Notes: generated from the sequence alone by a model not told the origin. A stretch of 64,000 nt of DNA from Enterobacteriaceae bacterium RIT693 (GCA_009668225.1 WJYK01000002.1:310001-374000), one strand, 5' to 3'; positions 1 to 9,277 are shown, numbered from the stretch's first letter. A program made the numbers and translations.

Positions 1-1
1 T

Positions 2-1069
2 ATCACTCTTGACGAGCACGCCACGGTTACCGCCGTGAAGAAAGGCAATGTGCCAGGTGCGCCGCGCGTTGGGTTTATCACCCATATCGACACCGTTGAC
101 GTCGGCCTGTCCCCGGACATACACCCGCAGATCCTGCGTTTTACCGGTGAGGATTTGTGCCTGAACGCCAAAGAAAATATCTGGCTGCGCACTGCGGAAC
201 ATCCGGAAATCAACGCCTACTTAGGCGAGGAGATTATCTTCAGCGACGGCACCAGCGTGCTGGGCGCGGACAACAAAGCCGCCGTAACGGTGGTGATGAC
301 GCTGCTGGAGAACCTGACGAAAGAACATCAGCACGGTGACATCGTTGTGGCCTTTGTCCCGGATGAAGAGATTGGCCTGTGCGGCGCGAAGGCGCTGGAT
401 TTGGCGCGTTTTGACGTGGATTTTGCCTGGACCATCGACTGCTGCGAACTGGGTGAAGTGGTTTATGAAAACTTTAACGCCGCCCACGCAGAGCTGAAGT
501 TTACCGGCGTGACCAGCCACCCGATGTCCTCCAAAGGCGTGCTGGTGAACCCGCTGCTGATGGCGATGGATTACATCAGCCACTTTGACCGCAAGCAAAC
601 GCCTGAGCACACTGAAGGCCGCGAAGGTTACATCTGGTTTAACGGCATCCAGGCCTCGCAAAGCGAAGCGTTGCTGAAAGCAAATATTCGCGACTTCGAC
701 CAGGCCAACTTTGAACGCCGCAAGCAGCAGATTGGCGAAGTGGCGCAGAAGATTGCCGCGCAATACCCCACCGCGCGCGTGGAGTACAGCATCAGCGATA
801 CCTACAGCAATATCAGCAACGCGATTACCGACGATCGCCGGGCGATTGATTTGATTTTTGCCGCCCTGGATGAACTGGGCATTGAGCCGAAGGTGATTCC
901 AATGCGCGGGGGCACGGATGGTGCGGCGCTTTCGGCTAAAGGGCTGCTAACGCCGAATTTCTTTACCGGCGCGCACAATTTCCATTCGCGATTTGAGTTT
1001 TTACCGCTGCGGGCGTTTGAGGCTTCTTACAATGTGGCGCTGAAGCTTTGCCTGCTGGCGGCGAAGTAA
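2..1069 (+). CDS. pepT: Peptidase T-like M20B metallopeptidase (5' end outside window)
   Basis: Cytosolic zinc aminopeptidase of the PepT type, which removes N-terminal residues from tripeptides. The frame is open from base 2, so the true start lies upstream. The metal-site landmarks of M20B enzymes are present in order: THIDT near the visible start, GADNKA, PDEEIG, TIDCCELGE, and a C-terminal FFTGAHNFHSRFE. The IRGGTDGA-type motif appears as MRGGTDGAALS. Compared with my memory of E. coli PepT the order of motifs is the same, but the sequence between them differs substantially (CCELGEVVYE where PepT has GGGVGELEFE), so this may be a paralogue rather than the orthologue. It converges on tehB across a palindromic repeat. 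Confidence 0.8.
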   Translation: MTLDEHATVTAVKKGNVPGAPRVGFITHIDTVDVGLSPDIHPQILRFTGEDLCLNAKENIWLRTAEHPEINAYLGEEIIFSDGTSVLGADNKAAVTVVMTLLENLTKEHQHGDIVVAFVPDEEIGLCGAKALDLARFDVDFAWTIDCCELGEVVYENFNAAHAELKFTGVTSHPMSSKGVLVNPLLMAMDYISHFDRKQTPEHTEGREGYIWFNGIQASQSEALLKANIRDFDQANFERRKQQIGEVAQKIAAQYPTARVEYSISDTYSNISNAITDDRRAIDLIFAALDELGIEPKVIPMRGGTDGAALSAKGLLTPNFFTGAHNFHSRFEFLPLRAFEASYNVALKLCLLAAK

Positions 1070-1075
1070 TTTCCC

Positions 1076-1158
1076 CTCACCCTAACCCTCTCCCCAAAGG
1101 GGCGAGGGGATTCATACAGAGAACGCTTGAATTCCCCCTCTCCCTTCCAGGGAGAGGG
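1076..1158. repeat. Two GC-rich palindromes between convergent genes
   Basis: Two hairpins lie back to back after the peptidase stop. The first has arms at 1086-1095 and 1099-1108 with one mismatch. The second has perfect 10-bp arms at 1136-1145 and 1149-1158 with a TCC loop. The 10-bp stem of the second is identical to the core of the palindrome at 38621-38643, there in the opposite orientation (GGA loop). This suggests a dispersed REP-like family. Placement between convergent genes would also suit transcription termination, although no T-tract follows. Confidence 0.6.
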
Positions 1159-1178
1159 CCGGGGGGAAGGGTTAACCT

Positions 1179-1772
1179 TTACTTTTTCCGCGCCAGCATC
1201 GTGGCGAAACGCAGCTTAATGCGGTTACCGTTCTCATCAGTTTTATGCAACTGACCAACGTCCTCGTTGTACTTAACCTGCTCCCAGCCTTCATAGTAGT
1301 TTCGCAGCTCGCCCTCTTTGAAGGCAAACGGGAACCCTACCGTGCAGGGGAAATCTTCGGTATCCATCGCCGCGACGATCAGGTTGTAACCGCCGGGTTT
1401 TGTGCAGCGCTGCATATTGGCTATTAAACCCGGAATGGTGCTGCGCTCGAGGAACATCATCACCACGGTTGAGAGAATGAAATCATATTCACCGTCAAAG
1501 CTCAGTTGGTTAAGGTCCACCTGCGCCGTAACGATGTTTTTCAGCCCTTCAGCCTCAATAATCTTGTTCAGATTCGCGATACTCATCGGATTTTTATCCC
1601 ATGCGGTAACATCAAACCCTTTCTGATTCAGGTAGAGGCTATTGCGCCCGCCGCCGCAGCCAAGATCCAGTGCTTTACCTGGAACAACATATTTTACGGC
1701 GTTCAAAACGTCAGAATGGGTGGCGGTTAAGCCGTATTCTTCGCTGTAGTAGCTTTCAGACTTCTCGGTCAT
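1179..1772 (-). CDS. tehB: Tellurite methyltransferase TehB
   Basis: S-adenosylmethionine-dependent methyltransferase that detoxifies tellurite together with TehA. The 197-residue length equals that of E. coli TehB. The SAM-binding motif I reads [12 protein letters not shown] (about residues 34-45) and the acidic residue ending the second strand is in TAWDKN. The ATG overlaps the tehA stop by 4 nt (ATGA), so the two are translationally coupled. It sits downstream of tehA in one operon and converges with the peptidase gene. Confidence 0.95.
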   Translation of the reverse strand: MTEKSESYYSEEYGLTATHSDVLNAVKYVVPGKALDLGCGGGRNSLYLNQKGFDVTAWDKNPMSIANLNKIIEAEGLKNIVTAQVDLNQLSFDGEYDFILSTVVMMFLERSTIPGLIANMQRCTKPGGYNLIVAAMDTEDFPCTVGFPFAFKEGELRNYYEGWEQVKYNEDVGQLHKTDENGNRIKLRFATMLARKK

Positions 1773-2761
1773 GACAGATCCTTTTTTTCTGGCCGTGCGG
1801 TACGCACAATCAATTTCCCCTGCATTAACAGGATAAAAGTGCGTGCCAACAGCAGGCCAATAATCACATTAGTAAAAACAAAAAGTGGCACAGCAATAAG
1901 ATGGAACAGACCATCAGCGCTGCTGGTGCTGAGGTGCAGCGAGGTGGTGGCCAGCGCGGAAAGACCGAATGAGAAACTCCAGAAGGAGGCGTTAAACGGC
2001 TGCGCCAGATACCAGGGCATTAAGCGCAGCATAAAAAGCAGCTGCAGCAGGCCATAGCCAAACAGCATTTTCGCAAAGAAATCCGTCACGCCGCCGTTCA
2101 CCGCCAAATAAGCGCTACAGGCCACCAGCGCGGGGGCCAGTTGAATGCCCAGCGAAGTGCGCACCGGCGTCGGAAGCTCCCCGGCGCTGCGCATACGGTG
2201 CAAAATAGCCGGTTCGAGACTCAGCCAGGAAAAGACGCCCGCCCCAAGGAACAGGATCCCCAGGTCGTGATAGCCCAGCGCGCCGCAGGCCATCGCGCTA
2301 ATAAAGTTATTCGCCACCGTCGGCAGGTACAGCCCCGGCGTCGTGGCATCCTGAGGATGCGTCCCCCGCCATAATCCCGCTGACTGCCAGGCCGCATAGC
2401 ACAGCTGAACCACGGCGCCAAAGGCAAACATCACCACCGCAAGCGGCCGCAGATAAGGCGCAATGCCGATGGCAACAAGCAGGGTTGTGGCCGGGAACAG
2501 GCTAACAAAACTGCTCATCAAGGGGTGATGGATTTCCGCAATCACACTTTGCGGGTAGCGAGCCAGACGGGTGAGAAACGCCAGCGCCAGCAGCAGCCAG
2601 ATACCGCCCGCAAGCGCAACCAGCGCCTCTCCTACACACGACGGAACCGGCCAGATAGTCGCGGCATAACGCCAGGCGAATCCCATGCCAATCGTACCCA
2701 GCACCATCCCAAAGTAGCCTGCGGGAAGATTAATAAAGCTGCCGGTGGTTGATTTCTTCAT
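1769..2761 (-). CDS. tehA: Tellurite-resistance/dicarboxylate transporter family protein TehA
   Basis: Inner-membrane protein of the TehA/SLAC1 anion-channel family. The 330-residue sequence is almost entirely hydrophobic, with about ten predicted transmembrane segments and very short loops, as in E. coli TehA (330 residues). The start follows a lysine-rich [19 protein letters not shown], matching the family N-terminus. It is the first gene of tehAB and its promoter region carries an NsrR-like dyad. The adjacent divergent gene is ydcK, the same order as in E. coli. Confidence 0.95.
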   Translation of the reverse strand: MKKSTTGSFINLPAGYFGMVLGTIGMGFAWRYAATIWPVPSCVGEALVALAGGIWLLLALAFLTRLARYPQSVIAEIHHPLMSSFVSLFPATTLLVAIGIAPYLRPLAVVMFAFGAVVQLCYAAWQSAGLWRGTHPQDATTPGLYLPTVANNFISAMACGALGYHDLGILFLGAGVFSWLSLEPAILHRMRSAGELPTPVRTSLGIQLAPALVACSAYLAVNGGVTDFFAKMLFGYGLLQLLFMLRLMPWYLAQPFNASFWSFSFGLSALATTSLHLSTSSADGLFHLIAVPLFVFTNVIIGLLLARTFILLMQGKLIVRTARPEKKDLS

Positions 2762-2775
2762 TTTGTTTATTTTTT

Positions 2776-2798
2776 AAAATGTATTTTAAATGCATTTT
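2776..2798. promoter_or_regulatory. Candidate NsrR operator upstream of tehA
   Basis: Two AT-rich half-sites, AAAATGTATTTT and AAATGCATTTTA, abut in the tehA/ydcK divergent spacer. They resemble the 11-bp NsrR half-site (AAGATGCATTT type), and tehAB is an established NsrR target in E. coli. The site starts 15 bases upstream of the tehA ATG, so it could overlap the transcription start. The link to nitric-oxide-responsive repression is inferred. Confidence 0.55.
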
Positions 2799-2868
2799 AT
2801 GCGATTACGCCGCGTAACGCTACGCCGCTCAATTACCTGCTACGTTTATCATCAGGACACTGCGAGAA

Positions 2869-3801
2869 ATGGCGATGAAAAAATACCGGCTAACGAACGA
2901 TTCACAGCACCATGATTATCAGCACGAGGGCGAACTGCGGCAAGTTCGGCTCTGGCAAATTGAGGCGCTTTACACTTTCGGCGATGTCGAGATAGGACAA
3001 CGCGGCGGCTGGGTAGAACAAGAGGCTAATCTGAGTCAGTCGGGAAACTGCTGGCTTGAGCCTGGCGCTTTTATATGGGGCAATGCACGAGTCGAAGAGA
3101 ACGCGATAATTAGCGGCGAGTCTGAAATTTGCCAGGGTGCAAAAGTTAGCGGCAATGCGCATGTTGATGGCTCGCGCATCAGCGGAGAGTGCCATATCTA
3201 CGGCTCGGCTCGCGTGCTGCATCAGAGCGAGGTGATTGCCGTGCTGGGGCTGACCGAAGATGCCGAAATGCGGCTGCAAATCTACGGGAACGCCACGGTC
3301 CGCGCCTCCCGCATAGTTCACCAGGCACAGGTCTACGGCCATGCGCGAGTGAACAATGCGTTTATCGAACATCGCTCGGCTGTCTTTGATAATGCGATCA
3401 TCGAAGGTAACGAAGAGAACAATGTTTGGATCTGCGACTGTGCGCAGGTGTCCGGCAACGCACGTATTATTGCCGGCAGCTGCGACAGTCAGATCCCCAC
3501 GATTCGCTATTCTTCACGGGTTTACGGCAACGCCATCATCGAGGGCGACTGCGTGCTAAAGCATCGCGTTCAGGTTTACGGCGATGCGGCGCTTATCGGC
3601 GGCCCTATTCTGCTGGACAACAACGTGCAGGTGTACGGCCACGCTAAAGTGATGGGCAACGTGCTAATAGAAAACAACGTGCAAATTTATGACGAGGCGG
3701 CGGTGGAAGGTATTGATGGCGAACTCATTCATCTTCGCGGCATGAAGGATATTAACGGCGAGCAGCGAATCACCCGCACGCCGTTTTATGGCGTTTTTTA
3801 A
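2869..3801 (+). CDS. ydcK: Hexapeptide-repeat protein YdcK
   Basis: Predicted left-handed beta-helix protein of unknown substrate. From about residue 60 to 290 it is built from hexapeptide-like turns (YGNARV, YGHAKV, VSGNAR, IEGDCV), the fold of bacterial acyltransferases, but no recognisable acetyltransferase catalytic histidine motif stands out. The C-terminus INGEQRITRTPFYGVF matches the YdcK end. Length is 310 residues; the E. coli protein is slightly longer. It is divergent from tehA and overlaps the rimL stop codon by 4 nt tail to tail, preserving the E. coli rimL-ydcK-tehA order. Confidence 0.9.
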   Translation: MAMKKYRLTNDSQHHDYQHEGELRQVRLWQIEALYTFGDVEIGQRGGWVEQEANLSQSGNCWLEPGAFIWGNARVEENAIISGESEICQGAKVSGNAHVDGSRISGECHIYGSARVLHQSEVIAVLGLTEDAEMRLQIYGNATVRASRIVHQAQVYGHARVNNAFIEHRSAVFDNAIIEGNEENNVWICDCAQVSGNARIIAGSCDSQIPTIRYSSRVYGNAIIEGDCVLKHRVQVYGDAALIGGPILLDNNVQVYGHAKVMGNVLIENNVQIYDEAAVEGIDGELIHLRGMKDINGEQRITRTPFYGVF

Positions 3802-4388
3802 TCGGCGATGCGCCCATAAATATTCTGATCATGGTACTCGCCGTTCAGGAATTCGGCCTGCTTCAGGCAGCCTTCGAGGGTGAAGCCGTTGCGCTGTGCT
3901 ACCCGGTTACTGGCCCGATTGGTCAGGATGCACTTGATGACAAACCGGCGTACCGTTCCTTCCTGTGCATATTTGCTAATCACAGCCTCAATTACGGCGG
4001 AAATAATGCCCTGCCCCTGCATATCTTCGCTTAGCCAGTAGCCGATGTAGGCCGTTTTGTTGGTCGGTTCTATCTGGTTAAAGGAAAACACGCCCACCAG
4101 CTCGCCGCGATGGAGGATCATAAACATCTTCGCGTAGCCTTTATGATGGAGAACGTAGTTCCCCTGCACCGTTTTGCGCGTGTCGTCCTCGGAAACAACA
4201 TACTGCGGCCAGTTCATGGCTTTTTGCAGCCAGCTTTTGTTGCGCTGCACCAGGGCAAAAACATCCTTAACAAACCGCTCGTTCACCGAATGCAGCTCGA
4301 TTTCATCGTTGACCGCAATCACTTCATCCTGCCATTTCTGATGCTGCTCCACACGCGGCTCCCGTTTTTGCTTATAGGTGACAGCCAT
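3798..4388 (-). CDS. rimL: Ribosomal-protein-serine/alanine N-acetyltransferase RimL
   Basis: GNAT enzyme that acetylates the N-terminal serine of L12 to give L7. The acetyl-CoA pyrophosphate loop is MQGQGIIS and the diagnostic ends WPQYVVSEDDTRKTVQGN and EGCLKQAEFLNGEYHD match RimL. The start is uncertain. The longest frame (196 residues) has a weak ribosome site. A GTG at 4352 is preceded by GGAG with 6-nt spacing and would give about 184 residues, closer to the 179 of E. coli; another GTG lies at 4322. Convergent with ydcK, overlapping it by 4 nt. Confidence 0.9.
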   Translation of the reverse strand: MAVTYKQKREPRVEQHQKWQDEVIAVNDEIELHSVNERFVKDVFALVQRNKSWLQKAMNWPQYVVSEDDTRKTVQGNYVLHHKGYAKMFMILHRGELVGVFSFNQIEPTNKTAYIGYWLSEDMQGQGIISAVIEAVISKYAQEGTVRRFVIKCILTNRASNRVAQRNGFTLEGCLKQAEFLNGEYHDQNIYGRIAD

Positions 4389-4439
4389 CTTATGTCACTT
4401 TTACCAGGAAGTTGACTCCGATTTATACCGACAGAACAG

Positions 4440-4568
4440 TAATGAATAAAAATTCATTATGGATAAATGCAAAATCAATACTAAAAACCAATACCCCGCT
4501 CATTCCTTGCATTAATTTTCATCAAAATATGGAATGCTTCGCGAAAAATGACTTCAAATATTGAAGTC
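4440..4568. promoter_or_regulatory. Operator-like dyads and promoter of the hicAB locus
   Basis: Two perfect dyads lie upstream of hicA: 8-bp arms at 4440-4447/4452-4459 (TAATGAAT/ATTCATTA) and 8-bp arms at 4550-4557/4561-4568 (GACTTCAA/TTGAAGTC). The second includes a possible -35 hexamer TTGAAG (4561-4566), 16 bp before a weak -10 TACGAT (4583-4588). HicB antitoxins repress their own operons through ribbon-helix-helix domains, so the promoter-overlapping dyad is the likelier HicB operator (inference). Confidence 0.45.
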
Positions 4569-4618
4569 AAAAAACGATATGCTACGATGACATTGCACGT
4601 CGAATCATGGAAGGAATC

Positions 4619-4893
4619 ATGGGATATGGACAGGAATACCTAAGAAACAAACATCGTCAGACGCTAATTCAAATTTTCATCAAGCCCGTTCCCTCCGGAG
4701 TGAAATGGCAGGATATAGAAAGGCTGGTGCTTGCCCTCGGGGAGAGGTCAACCCCGGCCGCGGTTCACGTATACGCTTCCAGCTTAACGGCAGCATCGCC
4801 CATTTTCATCGTCCCCATCCTTCTCCTGAGACCGATAAAGGGGCCATAGCCAACCTGAAAGAATGGTTTGAGAGTATCGGAGTCACACCATGA
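4619..4893 (+). pseudogene. hicA: HicA-type mRNA interferase toxin, frameshifted
   Basis: The HicA fold is visible but split over two frames. The first frame gives QIFIKPVPSGVKWQDIERLVLALG. The +1 frame continues EVNPGRGSRIRFQLNG, FHRPHPSPETDKGA and a C-terminal ESIGVTP, including the HicA active-site-region histidine in FHRPHP. The switch falls in a GGGG tract at about 4739-4742. One extra G would restore an uninterrupted LALGGEVNPGRGS. The start at 4619 is chosen because AAGGA precedes it closely. The stop overlaps the hicB ATG by 4 nt. It is either an inactive toxin or a sequencing error in a homopolymer. Confidence 0.75.
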
Positions 4894-5252
4894 CCACTGC
4901 GGAAGCACTGCCAAACATTATGATCGTCAGCGGCCAGCCAGCGTTGATCACCTGGGTTCCCGAAATAAACCTCTTTCGCGGGAAATTTCTCGGCTTAACC
5001 GGATACTGTGACTTCGTCGCCGACAGCGCGGCGGGGCTTCTTCGTGAGGGTGAAACCGCCTTACAGTACTACCTGGAGGACTGCCATTCTGCGGGTATTG
5101 AACCTTTTGAAAAAGAAGAAAAAATGAAGACGTTCACGCTGCGCTATCCTGAATCCTTTGGCGAACGACTGAGTGTTGCTGCGGCCGAGCAGCAAATGTC
5201 GGTTAACAGTTACATCATTGATGTACTGACAAAACATTTGAGAAATCGATAA
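4890..5252 (+). CDS. hicB: HicB-family antitoxin
   Basis: Antitoxin that binds HicA and represses the operon. Of 120 residues, the N-terminal half (PALITWVPEINLFRGKFLGLTGY) is the degenerate RNase-H-like HicB domain. The C-terminal 40 residues (FTLRYPESFGERLSVAAAEQQMSVNSYIIDVL) form a ribbon-helix-helix DNA-binding region. The ATG lies inside the hicA stop (ATGA), so translation is normally coupled. Because the toxin frame breaks upstream, ribosomes would meet a stop near 4849 instead, and coupling may be altered. Followed by a hairpin and the convergent opgD. Confidence 0.8.
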   Translation: MTTAEALPNIMIVSGQPALITWVPEINLFRGKFLGLTGYCDFVADSAAGLLREGETALQYYLEDCHSAGIEPFEKEEKMKTFTLRYPESFGERLSVAAAEQQMSVNSYIIDVLTKHLRNR

Positions 5253-5283
5253 AAAAGCCCCGCGGCTTTTACGCGGCGGGGCT
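5251..5283 (-). terminator. Rho-independent terminator of opgD
   Basis: Perfect 8-bp arms at 5256-5263 and 5276-5283 (AGCCCCGC/GCGGGGCT). Read on the minus strand the stem is followed by six T residues. It sits directly after the opgD stop and abuts the end of hicB. Confidence 0.8.
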
Positions 5284-5290
5284 GGGGTGA

Positions 5291-6946
5291 TTAACGCATT
5301 TCGCGGTCGTCGACGTATTTACGCTTATCCGCCGGCGGCGGGAAGTACTGGTACAGCCAGGTTTCACTGATGGCTTTCCCCTGGCAGCGCAGGAACATAC
5401 GCATCTCGACCGGGTCGGTGGAGTCGTTGGTCGGGTACCAGTCAAACAGGATGCGGTAGCCGTCAAACGGTTCGACGTAGAGGATCTCAACCTGCTTCGC
5501 TTCGCCGTTGGAGAGCGTGATCACCGGTTCAATGCCTTTCGGCGCGGCGGCTTTCAGGTCGCCGCCGACAAAATCAATAGCAAAGCGGCGGGACCATTTG
5601 TCCGGGAAGTGTTCGCCCGGCGCCCAACCTTCCGGGAAGCTGCCCATGCCGGTACGGGTGGCGTAAACGCGGGCCAGATCCGTGGTGACAGGCGGCAGGC
5701 CGCTCCAGTAGAGACGGTATTTAAACTCGAACTCATCCCCGGCTTTGACCGGTTTTTCCGGCTGCCAGAAGCAGACAATATTGTCGAGGGTTTCGCCGGT
5801 GGTCGGGATTTCCATCAGGCCAACGGATCCTTTGCCCCACTTGTTGCGCGGCTCCACCCACAGGCTTGGGCGCTTGTTGTACCAGCCCATAATGTCCTGG
5901 TAGCTGGCAAAATCGTGATCCAGCTGCAACAGGCCAAAGCCTTTCGGGTTCTCGTCCATAAAAGCGTTGAACTGCAGCTTTTGCGGGTTATTCAGCGGGC
6001 GGCAAATCCACTCGCCGTTACCGCGCCACATGGCCAGGCGGTCGGAGTCGTGAATTTGCGGGTGAATGGTGTCGCAGGTGCGGCGTTCGTTGGTGCCGCA
6101 GGCAAACATACTGGTCATAGGCGCGATACCCAGCTGCTTGACGTCTTTACGGGCATACAGGTGATTGTCCACCTCCATCACCACCCGTTCGGCTTCGCAG
6201 TTGATGGTAAATTTGTAGGCACCGGTTACGCTTGGGCTGTCCAGCAGCGCGTAGACCACAAAAGTGGTGTCGGAAGCTTTTGGCGTTTCAAACCAGAACG
6301 AGGTGAAGTCCGGAAACTCTTCCGGCGTATCGGTGAAGGTGTCCACCGCGAGGCCACGGGCGGACAGACCGTACTGATAAGTACTGTCTACGGCACGGAA
6401 GTAGCTGGCACCGAGGAATGAAACCACGTCACGGCGCGCCAGTTCAGGCGCCTTAAAGACCTTCAGGCCGGCAAAGCCGAGATCGGTCTGGCCTTCGAGC
6501 TGTTTGGTGTCCACGCCCGCGTCGTTGTAGTTAAACAGTTCCGGGCGGAAATGAATTTCACGCGCCTGATGGGTGGCAGAGTCCAGAGAAAACATTCTGA
6601 CGCGGCGGCGGAACCCCATGCCGACGTGGAAGAACTGCACGTCGAGCTGGCGATTATCTATGTTGTTCCACAGCGAATGATTAGCATCATACTGGATGGC
6701 GTTGTAAGCCTGAGGCGTCAGGTTAGCAAGTGTGTTCGGCAGCGCTCTCGGCGCGCCTCCCCACGGTTTTTTCGACAGGTCATGCGCCATGCCCTGGAGC
6801 ACTGCAAAATCGAAGGCAGTGGAGTGCCCGTCCGCAATGCCGGACTCGGCTGCAAAGGCGCTTCGGGAGAACAGCGTGGCAAGGGTCGGCGTGCCGCAGG
6901 CAGCGGCAAGAGCCATAGAGGCCTGGATAAAACGTCTGCGATTCAT
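5291..6946 (-). CDS. opgD: Glucan biosynthesis protein D (osmoregulated periplasmic glucans)
   Basis: Periplasmic OpgD/MdoD, paralogue of OpgG, which shapes osmoregulated periplasmic glucans. The start is set at 6946, giving 551 residues as in E. coli. This places a twin-arginine signal ([18 protein letters not shown], cleavage after FAA) at the N-terminus, whereas an upstream ATG at 7045 would bury it. Long stretches such as [23 protein letters not shown] and [18 protein letters not shown] are diagnostic. It stands alone with its own terminator. Confidence 0.96.
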   Translation of the reverse strand: MNRRRFIQASMALAAACGTPTLATLFSRSAFAAESGIADGHSTAFDFAVLQGMAHDLSKKPWGGAPRALPNTLANLTPQAYNAIQYDANHSLWNNIDNRQLDVQFFHVGMGFRRRVRMFSLDSATHQAREIHFRPELFNYNDAGVDTKQLEGQTDLGFAGLKVFKAPELARRDVVSFLGASYFRAVDSTYQYGLSARGLAVDTFTDTPEEFPDFTSFWFETPKASDTTFVVYALLDSPSVTGAYKFTINCEAERVVMEVDNHLYARKDVKQLGIAPMTSMFACGTNERRTCDTIHPQIHDSDRLAMWRGNGEWICRPLNNPQKLQFNAFMDENPKGFGLLQLDHDFASYQDIMGWYNKRPSLWVEPRNKWGKGSVGLMEIPTTGETLDNIVCFWQPEKPVKAGDEFEFKYRLYWSGLPPVTTDLARVYATRTGMGSFPEGWAPGEHFPDKWSRRFAIDFVGGDLKAAAPKGIEPVITLSNGEAKQVEILYVEPFDGYRILFDWYPTNDSTDPVEMRMFLRCQGKAISETWLYQYFPPPADKRKYVDDREMR

Positions 6947-7171
6947 GCCTGAGAAATCGTCCTTATATGTCGATGTGTTTCGTCCCGCCCTCGGGCAGAA
7001 CAGCGGCAAGAGACTGCTACCTGTACGACCGCACACTCTAGACAAAATTCACAATGAATCCAATGGGCGGTGAAGGCGTTTGAGGGAGGAACGAAGGTTT
7101 TTTTTCAGGAAACCAGATATTGCCGAAAAATGGACAATACTCTGGCGAAAAAAGCGCTAAAAATTTCAGCA

Positions 7172-7193
7172 GGCGGCCCGTCGCCAGGCCGCC
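7172..7193 (-). terminator. Weak hairpin after the binding-protein gene
   Basis: Six-bp GC arms (GGCGGC at 7172-7177, GCCGCC at 7188-7193) just beyond the stop at 7201. On the minus strand the stem is followed by TGCTGAAATTTTT, a poor T-tract. The rest of the 6947-7200 spacer shows only the opgD upstream region. Confidence 0.4.
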
Positions 7194-7200
7194 AGAAAGG

Positions 7201-7977
7201 TTACTTCACGCTAACGTCGATGCCCGGGAAGAACTTCTGCGCAAGCCTGGTGACGGTGCCGTCGGCTTTGACTTTATCAATCGCCGCGTCCAGCTCTTTT
7301 TTAGTGACAGCGTCACCTTTACGCAGACCAAAGCCGATCCCGCTGCCGAGAATGGTATCGTCGCTCACCGGCTTGCCGATAAAACCAAAGCCTTTGCCCT
7401 GCGGCGTGCTCAGGAAGCCAGCCTGACCCGCAGCGGACATCACCAGCGAGGCGTCAATGCGGCCGTTCAGCAAATCGGCCCAGGCCATGTTCTGATCTTT
7501 ATACGACACGACGCTTACGCCCTGCTTCTCCCAATGTTCTTTGGCGTAGGTTTCCTGAATAGAGCCCTGCAGCACGCCGATGGTTTTACCCTTCAGCCCT
7601 TCCGCCGTCGCCTCCAGACCGCTGCCTTCTTTGCCGACCAGTTGAGAAGGAATGCGGTAAATTGGCTGGGTGAAATCAATGCTTTTCTGCCGCTGGGCGG
7701 TGATGTTCATCGCCGAGTTGATGGCATCGAATTTCTTCGCGGCAAGCCCAGGAATCAGCGCATCAAACGAGGTCTCAACCCAGGTACACTTGAGGCTGGC
7801 AGCCTGGCAAATGGCTTTGCCCAGCTCAATATCGAACCCTTCCAGCTCGCCCGCGCTGTTGCGGCTCTCAAACGGAGGATATTCCGCTTCCAGACCATAA
7901 CGCAGCTCGCCGGCCGCCAGCGCAGAAAACGAAGAACACAGCCCAAGAAGCAAACTTAGCGCATAAATTTTTTTCAT
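7201..7977 (-). CDS. Periplasmic amino-acid-binding protein of an ABC importer (orphan)
   Basis: Family 3 solute-binding protein resembling ArgT/HisJ. It has a 22-residue signal peptide ending SALA, then LRYGLEAEYPPFESRNSAGELEGFDIELGKAICQ, the standard start of polar-amino-acid receptors, and the lobe-two region SFDALIPGLAAKKFDAINSAMNIT. The start at 7977 is preferred over the adjacent ATG at 7980 because AAGGGG then sits 5 nt upstream. Nine to twelve bases separate it from the upstream aminotransferase gene, so they are co-transcribed. No permease or ATPase gene is nearby, so it presumably uses another system's membrane components. Confidence 0.85.
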   Translation of the reverse strand: MKKIYALSLLLGLCSSFSALAAGELRYGLEAEYPPFESRNSAGELEGFDIELGKAICQAASLKCTWVETSFDALIPGLAAKKFDAINSAMNITAQRQKSIDFTQPIYRIPSQLVGKEGSGLEATAEGLKGKTIGVLQGSIQETYAKEHWEKQGVSVVSYKDQNMAWADLLNGRIDASLVMSAAGQAGFLSTPQGKGFGFIGKPVSDDTILGSGIGFGLRKGDAVTKKELDAAIDKVKADGTVTRLAQKFFPGIDVSVK

Positions 7978-7989
7978 CATGACCCCTTA

Positions 7990-9159
7990 TCAGCGTGGCT
8001 TAACCCGGCACAGCGCCTGCGCGCCCGCCCGTAATGTGGCTTCATCTTTAGCAAATGAGAGCCGGATAATGTTGTTATCGGTACCGTCGGTATAAAACGC
8101 GGAAAGCGGAATTGTCGCCACGCCATATTCTGTGATCAGCCGCTTCACCATTTCGCTGTCGGACTCATCGCTGAAGTGCCCGAAGCGGGCCAGCAGAAAG
8201 AACGATCCGCCGCTCGGCAGCAGTTCAAACGGCGATGCGGCCAGCAGAGACTGCATTAAATCACGCTTGCGCTGATAAAACGCCGCCAGCGAGAGATAAG
8301 TTTGCGGGTCGCGCATATAGTCAGCAAAGGCGTACTGCATTGGTGTATCGGCAGAGAACATCAGGAACTGATGCACCTTGCAGATTTCATCCATTAACGC
8401 CGCAGGCGCCAGGCAGTAACCCACGCGCCAGCCGGTCACGTGGAAGGTTTTACCGAATGACGACACAATCACGCTTCGCTCGGCAAGCTGCGGATGCGTC
8501 GCCATGCCGTGATGCTTTTTACCGTCAAACACGATGTGTTCGTACACTTCGTCGGACAGGATCACGATATCGGTGTTACGGGTCAGCGCCGCCAGCATCT
8601 CAAGATCATGTGCACTAAATACCTGCCCGCTTGGGTTGTGGGGCGTGTTCACAATAATCATGCGCGTGCGCGACGTGATAGCGGCCCGAACCTCGTCCCA
8701 GTTAATGGTGAAGTCCGGCAGATTCAATTTAAGCGCAACCGGCGTGGCGCCCTGCAGGCGAACAATCGGTGCGTAGCTGTCAAAGGACGGCTCAAAGTAG
8801 ATAACCTCGTCGCCGGGATGCACCAGCCCGCTGATGGCGGAATAGAGCCCTTCACTGGCGCTGGCGGTTACCAGTACCTCATCGGCCGGGCTGTAGCTTG
8901 AACCGTAAAGGCTCAGCACTTTTTCAGCGATGAGCTGCTTCAGGGAAGCAAGACCCGTCATCGGGGCATACTGGTTATGCCCTTCCTGCATCGCTTTGGT
9001 AACGCCCGCAATTAATTGAGGATCGCACGGAAAGTTTGGTGCGCCCTGAGAAAGGTTTATCGCCTGGTGCTGCGCGGAAAGCTGGCCGATCACCGTGAAA
9101 ATCGTGGTTCCTACGTCCGGCAATTTTGAACGATGTTGTACCGGGGTTTGCATGGCCAT
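7990..9159 (-). CDS. PLP-dependent aminotransferase, YbdL-like (methionine aminotransferase type)
   Basis: Fold-type I class I/II aminotransferase. Visible motifs are INLSQGAPNFPCD, NQYAPMTGL, NTPHNPSGQVF (Asn that orients PLP), ILSDEVYEHI (Asp and Tyr of the cofactor site) and SSFGKTFHVTGWRVGY, where K is the Schiff-base lysine. NLSQG/QYAPMTG and the SSFGKT(F/Y)H(V/M)TGW block match E. coli YbdL, which prefers methionine, so this is a YbdL paralogue. The start at 9159 (389 residues) is chosen for an AGGAG 5 nt upstream. It is first in an operon with the binding protein and divergent from a LysR gene. Confidence 0.88.
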   Translation of the reverse strand: MAMQTPVQHRSKLPDVGTTIFTVIGQLSAQHQAINLSQGAPNFPCDPQLIAGVTKAMQEGHNQYAPMTGLASLKQLIAEKVLSLYGSSYSPADEVLVTASASEGLYSAISGLVHPGDEVIYFEPSFDSYAPIVRLQGATPVALKLNLPDFTINWDEVRAAITSRTRMIIVNTPHNPSGQVFSAHDLEMLAALTRNTDIVILSDEVYEHIVFDGKKHHGMATHPQLAERSVIVSSFGKTFHVTGWRVGYCLAPAALMDEICKVHQFLMFSADTPMQYAFADYMRDPQTYLSLAAFYQRKRDLMQSLLAASPFELLPSGGSFFLLARFGHFSDESDSEMVKRLITEYGVATIPLSAFYTDGTDNNIIRLSFAKDEATLRAGAQALCRVKPR

Positions 9160-9207
9160 AGCTGCTCCTGAACAATATGCGATTTGCATAACTATTCAAT
9201 CCGGATG

Positions 9208-9225
9208 CGATTGCCACGACAATCG
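9208..9225. promoter_or_regulatory. Dyad in the divergent aminotransferase/LysR promoter region
   Basis: Six-bp arms CGATTG (9208-9213) and CAATCG (9220-9225) with a 6-bp spacer lie in the 118-bp gap between the two starts. This is the usual place and size for a LysR-type operator. Assignment to the adjacent regulator is inferred. Confidence 0.4.
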
Positions 9226-9277
9226 AATTGTTGTCATAATAGCCATGCAAAAAATGCATAGCTCAGCGGAGAGCATC

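Noticed and set aside
1048-1254. 68-codon frame after the peptidase gene
   Set aside because: Made of the palindromic repeat plus antisense tehB.
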